From the NCBI RefSeq assembly GCF_030518195.1, contig NZ_JAULSC010000011.1, positions 1 through 64,000 of the forward strand: a stretch of 64,000 nucleotides of DNA. The letters run 5' to 3'. The stretch comes from Nocardioides cremeus. GTDB taxonomy: Bacteria > Actinomycetota > Actinomycetes > Propionibacteriales > Nocardioidaceae. The notes under the pieces were generated by a model that did no database searches, had not been told where the DNA came from, and saw nothing but the letters and a program-made list of their open reading frames with translations. A program made the position numbers and the translations under genes. Positions 61,301 through 64,000 of this stretch are shown in pieces (the stretch's first letter is position 1; each line of letters begins with the position of its first letter).

Positions 61301-61860
61301 GAGGCCAGGTCGAGGGGGCCCTCGTGGCTGACCAGCTGCATCTGCACCTCGCTGGAGCGGGTGGCGCGGCGCGGCACGTAGTAGGTGCGCAGCGCGGTGA
61401 AGGAGCCGCCGCGGTCGTTGACGAAGGTCATCGCGACCGCGCCCCAGGTATCGACCCCGCGCCCGCGCAGCAGCTTCTCGACCGGACGCCCGGTGCGGGG
61501 GTCGTCGACCACGTCGACCGCACCGCGCAGGTAGGACAGCAGGTTGCGCTGGCCCGCGCCGCGCGCCCGGCCGCTGACCGCGTCGTTGGAGGCGCCGTTG
61601 AACTTGGTGTCCGAGGGCATCATCAGCGCCGTGTAGGCGTCGAGGATGGTGGACTTCCCGACGCCGGAGGCACCCGAGATCATCGTCGCGTCACCGCCGA
61701 GCGGCACCGTGGTCAGCCCGGCGAAGCCGCCCCAGTTGACCATCTGCAGCAGCCCCGCGCGCCACTGCATGGTGTCGTCGCCCGGGGTGGCGACCACCTG
61801 GTGCTCGAAGAGGCCGCTGCGCTCGTCGACCTGCTCGGTCTCGTCGATGGACATGCTCAC
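58375..61860 (-). CDS. jetC: Wadjet JetC, SMC/MukB-like ATPase
   Basis: This 1161-residue protein has Walker A GASGVGKST at 63-71, long coiled coils (about 280-500 and 680-950) broken by a hinge-like part (about 520-660), an ABC signature region LGEKSGGESQELVAF near 1030 and Walker B PVFLDEGFVKAD near 1085. Wadjet JetC, with JetA and JetB, forms a condensin-like motor that extrudes plasmid DNA for cleavage by JetD. The GTG at 61860 overlaps the jetB stop (GTGA). The C-terminus ends in GSTTGSTTG, from a short DNA duplication. Confidence 0.9.
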   Translation of the reverse strand: MSMSIDETEQVDERSGLFEHQVVATPGDDTMQWRAGLLQMVNWGGFAGLTTVPLGGDATMISGASGVGKSTILDAYTALMMPSDTKFNGASNDAVSGRARGAGQRNLLSYLRGAVDVVDDPRTGRPVEKLLRGRGVDTWGAVAMTFVNDRGGSFTALRTYYVPRRATRSSEVQMQLVSHEGPLDLASLEVAVAERFHANTLKKLYPGVRVHRTYAEYAEVLHARLGIGAGGDGAKALRLLARIQAGNQVRSVDELYKDMVLERPSTYAAADRAIEHFDDLDAAHAAMRTEEEKLALLEPIAGLHERREAAARRLAQLDSYGVTAAGDTPLRLWLLRTHRRLIEAAVETNRDERAATSEALAGARSAEAALVADLEAAKDAHRDAGGGDLQALAAQVDHERAIRAERAARLAELEERVYPLVGLADDAAEAAPDLDSALDSAAGFAALQLHARKQLAAGDGARARLRAERDEVRDALVPLKEEQAALRRERASLESRAGRVPSHLHELRAEVARAVGMSPEELPYVAELLDVAPEEARWRTAIETVLGGTARTMLVPVERLAHFSSAIDGLRLRTRFTFQGVDLDLPDTGPSDPERVAGKLLFKDSPFSGWVQQHVAEPSRNAFCVETAAGLDGPGFRVTESGQTRSGRRGAHGRGEQRSIIGFSNEEAVAEVDAQLARLERELLEVDDRLGAIDRRAGVLEQQRSAYDAVAMVRHDDVDVAGCDRRITELERRREAILTADDRLQVLQEQIDDLGARLDTTRQQRFALEHQQRALAARHGELVEDEDHVNDRLEATERPEGAGLSDEQDAALRVELAAAAAPADPDDLDRFAENAKRLEARLHEAVSDATTELARVEDDLVAVFRHYKSRWDSPNLGATADSYPDYERILEDIRGKGLADRRSEWRRRLTEWSGQDLVPLVGAMAASVEEIEDRLVPINAILRRLEFGGAGDRLRIRLRRLSPVHVQAFMKELRALSAGSPATAPLEEADLERRFADLSRFMEQLRPQAPGGAPTDRDRLLDVRRHVEVSAERYDHLSGELRATYRTLGEKSGGESQELVAFIVGSALRFRLGDEMRSRPRFAPVFLDEGFVKADSEFAGRAVRAWKGLGFQLVIGVPLDKVTGLEPHMDELLAITKNTATHQAWITPITQAGSTTGSTTG

Positions 61861-62642
61861 TGGCCTCCGGTGGGGGCGTCGGTGCGGCCCGAGGTGGATA
61901 CGGGGGTGGATGCGGGCTCGAACAGGTCGTCGTCGGCGTCGGGGACCGGCTGCTCGCGGCTGTTGGCGCGCTGCAGCGACTCCAGGAGCTGCTGGAGCAC
62001 CTCGAGCGGCAGCAGCGGCTCGACGGCCTCGCTGACCTCGTAGCGGTCGTCGCCGACCGCCCCGATCAGCAAACCGGCCTTGACGATGCTCGCGACCGCG
62101 TTGCGGGCCCGCTTCTCGTCGCCGGACTCGTCGGTGGCGTGCGCGGGCCGGAAGCTGGCGACGTAGTCGACGACGTCCTCGCGGTCGACGTGCACCCGGG
62201 TCTCACCGCCGGCTAGGCCGCTGCGCAGCCGGTCGCGCAGGTGCACCAGCACCAGCGTCTCCTCGCGCGACCAGGCCGTGTCGTGCAGCAGGGTCGGGAA
62301 GCGGCTGCCGGTCTCGGAGAGGGCCTGGCGCTTCCAGGCCACCTCGCGCGAGCGGTCGATGGCCAGGTCGAGGAAGAGGTCGTTGAGCCGCGAGCGCAAC
62401 AGCCGCTCGTGCTCGACCAGCACCGCCCAGTCGCGCGGGTGGGTGCGGGCGCTGATGAAGCGCTGCTTGAGCAGGGTGACCAGGGCGTGGCGCTGGCCGT
62501 GCTCGAGGCCGCCCTCGTCACCCTCGAACAGCGAGACCGACCCGTCGTCGACCCCCTCCTCGAACCCCTCGTCGAACCCGTTGTCGAGCTCGCCGGGCAG
62601 GTCCTCGACGTCGGTCGGGTCGTGCTCGACGTGGGTGCTCAT
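61857..62642 (-). CDS. jetB: Wadjet JetB (DUF4194), MukE-like
   Basis: This 261-residue protein has an acidic N-terminus, then a winged-helix type core: HALVTLLKQRFISARTHPRDWAVLVEHERLLRSRLNDLFLDLAIDRSREVAWKRQAL, matching DUF4194/JetB, and a disordered tail. The ATG at 62642 overlaps the jetA stop (ATGA). It bridges JetA and JetC in the complex. Confidence 0.9.
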   Translation of the reverse strand: MSTHVEHDPTDVEDLPGELDNGFDEGFEEGVDDGSVSLFEGDEGGLEHGQRHALVTLLKQRFISARTHPRDWAVLVEHERLLRSRLNDLFLDLAIDRSREVAWKRQALSETGSRFPTLLHDTAWSREETLVLVHLRDRLRSGLAGGETRVHVDREDVVDYVASFRPAHATDESGDEKRARNAVASIVKAGLLIGAVGDDRYEVSEAVEPLLPLEVLQQLLESLQRANSREQPVPDADDDLFEPASTPVSTSGRTDAPTGGQ

Positions 62643-64000
62643 GCGGGGGTCTCGCTCTCTGCGTCGGGGGTCGTGCCAGCGGGGGCGGGCAGCGGGGTGC
62701 ACGGCACCGAGAAGGTGCGCGTCGAGCCGTCGGGGCGCACGGCGGCGTACGCCTCGAGGCCCTCGCGGCTCAGCCAGCCACGGTCGGCGGCCAGGTGCAG
62801 CAGCCCGAAGATCTCCACCGGGCGCCGCAGCGCGGGCTCGAGGGAGTCGAAGACCTGGCCCAGCGAGCCGGCCGGCGCGGGGGCGGTGAGTGCCTCGTCG
62901 ATGCGCCCGCGCAGCACGGAGAGCTGGGGGCCGCCCTGCGCGAGCAGCTCGTCGAGCGAGACGGGGGGCGCGTCGTCGGGGTCGGCGGCGCTGATCCGGT
63001 CGGGCAGCACGTCGTCGTCGGGGTCGTGGAAGCGCTCGCGCAGGTGGTCGAGGCCCACCCGGCCCGGCAGCAGCGCCACGTCGTGGGTGGCGCGTGGTCC
63101 GGTGGAGGCCATCCAGGTCATCAGCTCGGACTCGACCTGGCGCAGCGTCTGCTCCAGCTGGCGGTCGCGCACGGCGTCGTGGGAGACGATGTACTCCTTG
63201 AGCGTCGCGGTGACCCGCGAGCGCTGCGAGAGCACCCGGTCGAGGCCCTCGCGCACCAGCCGCACCGTGCCCCGCAGCTCGGCGCGCTCGGCCTCGCCGA
63301 GCAGCCGGTCGGAGAGCGGGTGGTCGAGCAGCGCGCCCAGGTCGTCGCGCAGCCGGCTGACCAGCGCGTCGTCGCGCAGCAGCGCGAAGGCGCCCTCGAA
63401 GGCCCGACCCTCCGGGGTGGCGGTCATCAGCGCGTCGGCGCGGGACAGGTAGTCGTCGATGACCTCGCCGGCCGGGCGCTCCTCGGCCCGGAAGGCGGCC
63501 AGGATCTCGCCGCGGATCTGGGTGAAGCGCTCCTCGACCCGGGCGAAGTCGCTGGGCAGCGCCGAGACCAGCGAGAGCAGCTCGGTGAAGCCCTCGAGCA
63601 TGTAGTCCTCGGTGGGGCTGGGCATCTCGGCGCCGTCGACCAGCCGGTCGCGCTCGGCCTGCAGCCGCGCGATCTCGGCGCCCAGGATGTCGACCCGCGC
63701 CGTGCGGTCGGGGTTGGCCTCGGCGTTGAAGCGGCGCACGGTGCCCAGCAGCGTCGCGATGCGGTGCTCGCTGAGCGTGGCCCGGTCGCGGGTCAGGTTC
63801 TTGACCAGCTGCAGCGCCTGCTGGGCGTGCGAGGTCAGGGCGTAGACCTCGTGGCCGCGCTCGTCGAGCGAGCGCACCAGCCACTGCCCGCGCATCCAGC
63901 GGTGGCACAGGTCGCGCACGCTGCCGTTGGGCACCTCGAGCTCCCCGGCCTGGCGGATCCGCGCCAGGTGCTCCTCGACCTGGGCGTGCAGCCGGGCGGT
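62639..64000 (-). CDS. jetA: Wadjet JetA (DUF3375), MukF-like kleisin, 5' end outside window
   Basis: At least 453 residues are encoded before the window edge. The visible start of the protein (VEEHLARIRQAGELEVPNG and CHRWMRGQWLVRSLDERG), helical middle (ARVEERFTQIRGEILAAFRAEERPAGEVIDDYLSRADAL) and PVEIFGLLHLAADRGWLS fit DUF3375/JetA. The frame is open without a stop to 64000, so the first codons are missing here. A GTG at 63934 would be an internal codon. JetA is the kleisin-like subunit. Confidence 0.88.
   Translation of the reverse strand, partial: TARLHAQVEEHLARIRQAGELEVPNGSVRDLCHRWMRGQWLVRSLDERGHEVYALTSHAQQALQLVKNLTRDRATLSEHRIATLLGTVRRFNAEANPDRTARVDILGAEIARLQAERDRLVDGAEMPSPTEDYMLEGFTELLSLVSALPSDFARVEERFTQIRGEILAAFRAEERPAGEVIDDYLSRADALMTATPEGRAFEGAFALLRDDALVSRLRDDLGALLDHPLSDRLLGEAERAELRGTVRLVREGLDRVLSQRSRVTATLKEYIVSHDAVRDRQLEQTLRQVESELMTWMASTGPRATHDVALLPGRVGLDHLRERFHDPDDDVLPDRISAADPDDAPPVSLDELLAQGGPQLSVLRGRIDEALTAPAPAGSLGQVFDSLEPALRRPVEIFGLLHLAADRGWLSREGLEAYAAVRPDGSTRTFSVPCTPLPAPAGTTPDAESETPA

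Overview
This window comes from a high-GC actinobacterium. A full actinobacterial mce/yrbE lipid-import operon with an MceG-type ATPase, an F420-type luciferase-like oxidoreductase, narGHJI, many TetR regulators and frequent ATGA/GTGA gene overlaps all point that way. The gene mix suits a soil or hydrocarbon-degrading genus, for example a Nocardioidaceae-like one. That placement is inference: no rRNA or other phylogenetic marker is present.

Layout. 1-0.9 kb: an IS30 transposase fragment cut by what looks like an IS21-type element end. 1-9 kb: lipid-metabolism genes with local TetR regulators (papain-like/transglutaminase-like pair, acyltransferase, hot-dog thioesterase, acyl-CoA dehydrogenase, ChoD-like GMC oxidoreductase preceded by a possible leader peptide). 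9-22.2 kb: one long minus-strand array, yrbE4A-yrbE4B-mceABCDEF-two Mce-associated proteins-mceG-aldehyde dehydrogenase-SDR, with a PucR-like regulator divergent at its head. 24-31 kb: a CYP153-type alkane hydroxylase cassette (ferredoxin, P450, ferredoxin reductase, fatty-acid-CoA ligase) with a divergent AraC regulator, then a second P450 paired with a TetR gene and repeated GTCTCA half-sites. Together 1-31 kb reads as uptake and oxidation of hydrophobic substrates.

32-34 kb is a small mobile scar: a frameshifted tyrosine-recombinase remnant and a HepT/MntA (HEPN/MNT) toxin-antitoxin pair between copies of a 15-bp repeat. 34-36.7 kb holds a membrane protein and a NarL-type two-component system. 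36.8-47.4 kb is the anaerobic nitrate-respiration locus: narG-narH-narJ-narI followed, through GTGA/ATGA overlaps, by CBS-domain and cupin genes, and divergently two NarK-type transporters.

47.5-58 kb contains a VOC protein, a coupled operon of an acidic tandem-repeat peptide, a JmjC/cupin oxygenase and a sucrase/ferredoxin-like protein (the best candidate for an undescribed system), a DedA protein, and a minus-strand run of small soluble proteins, an F420-type oxidoreductase, a CYP152-type peroxygenase P450 and a Usp-like protein. 57.5-64 kb is a Wadjet-like (JetA-JetB-JetC) plasmid-defence/condensin operon in which the gene after jetC is a patatin-like phospholipase, not jetD. jetA runs off the right edge.

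There are no rRNA, tRNA or CRISPR features that I can support.
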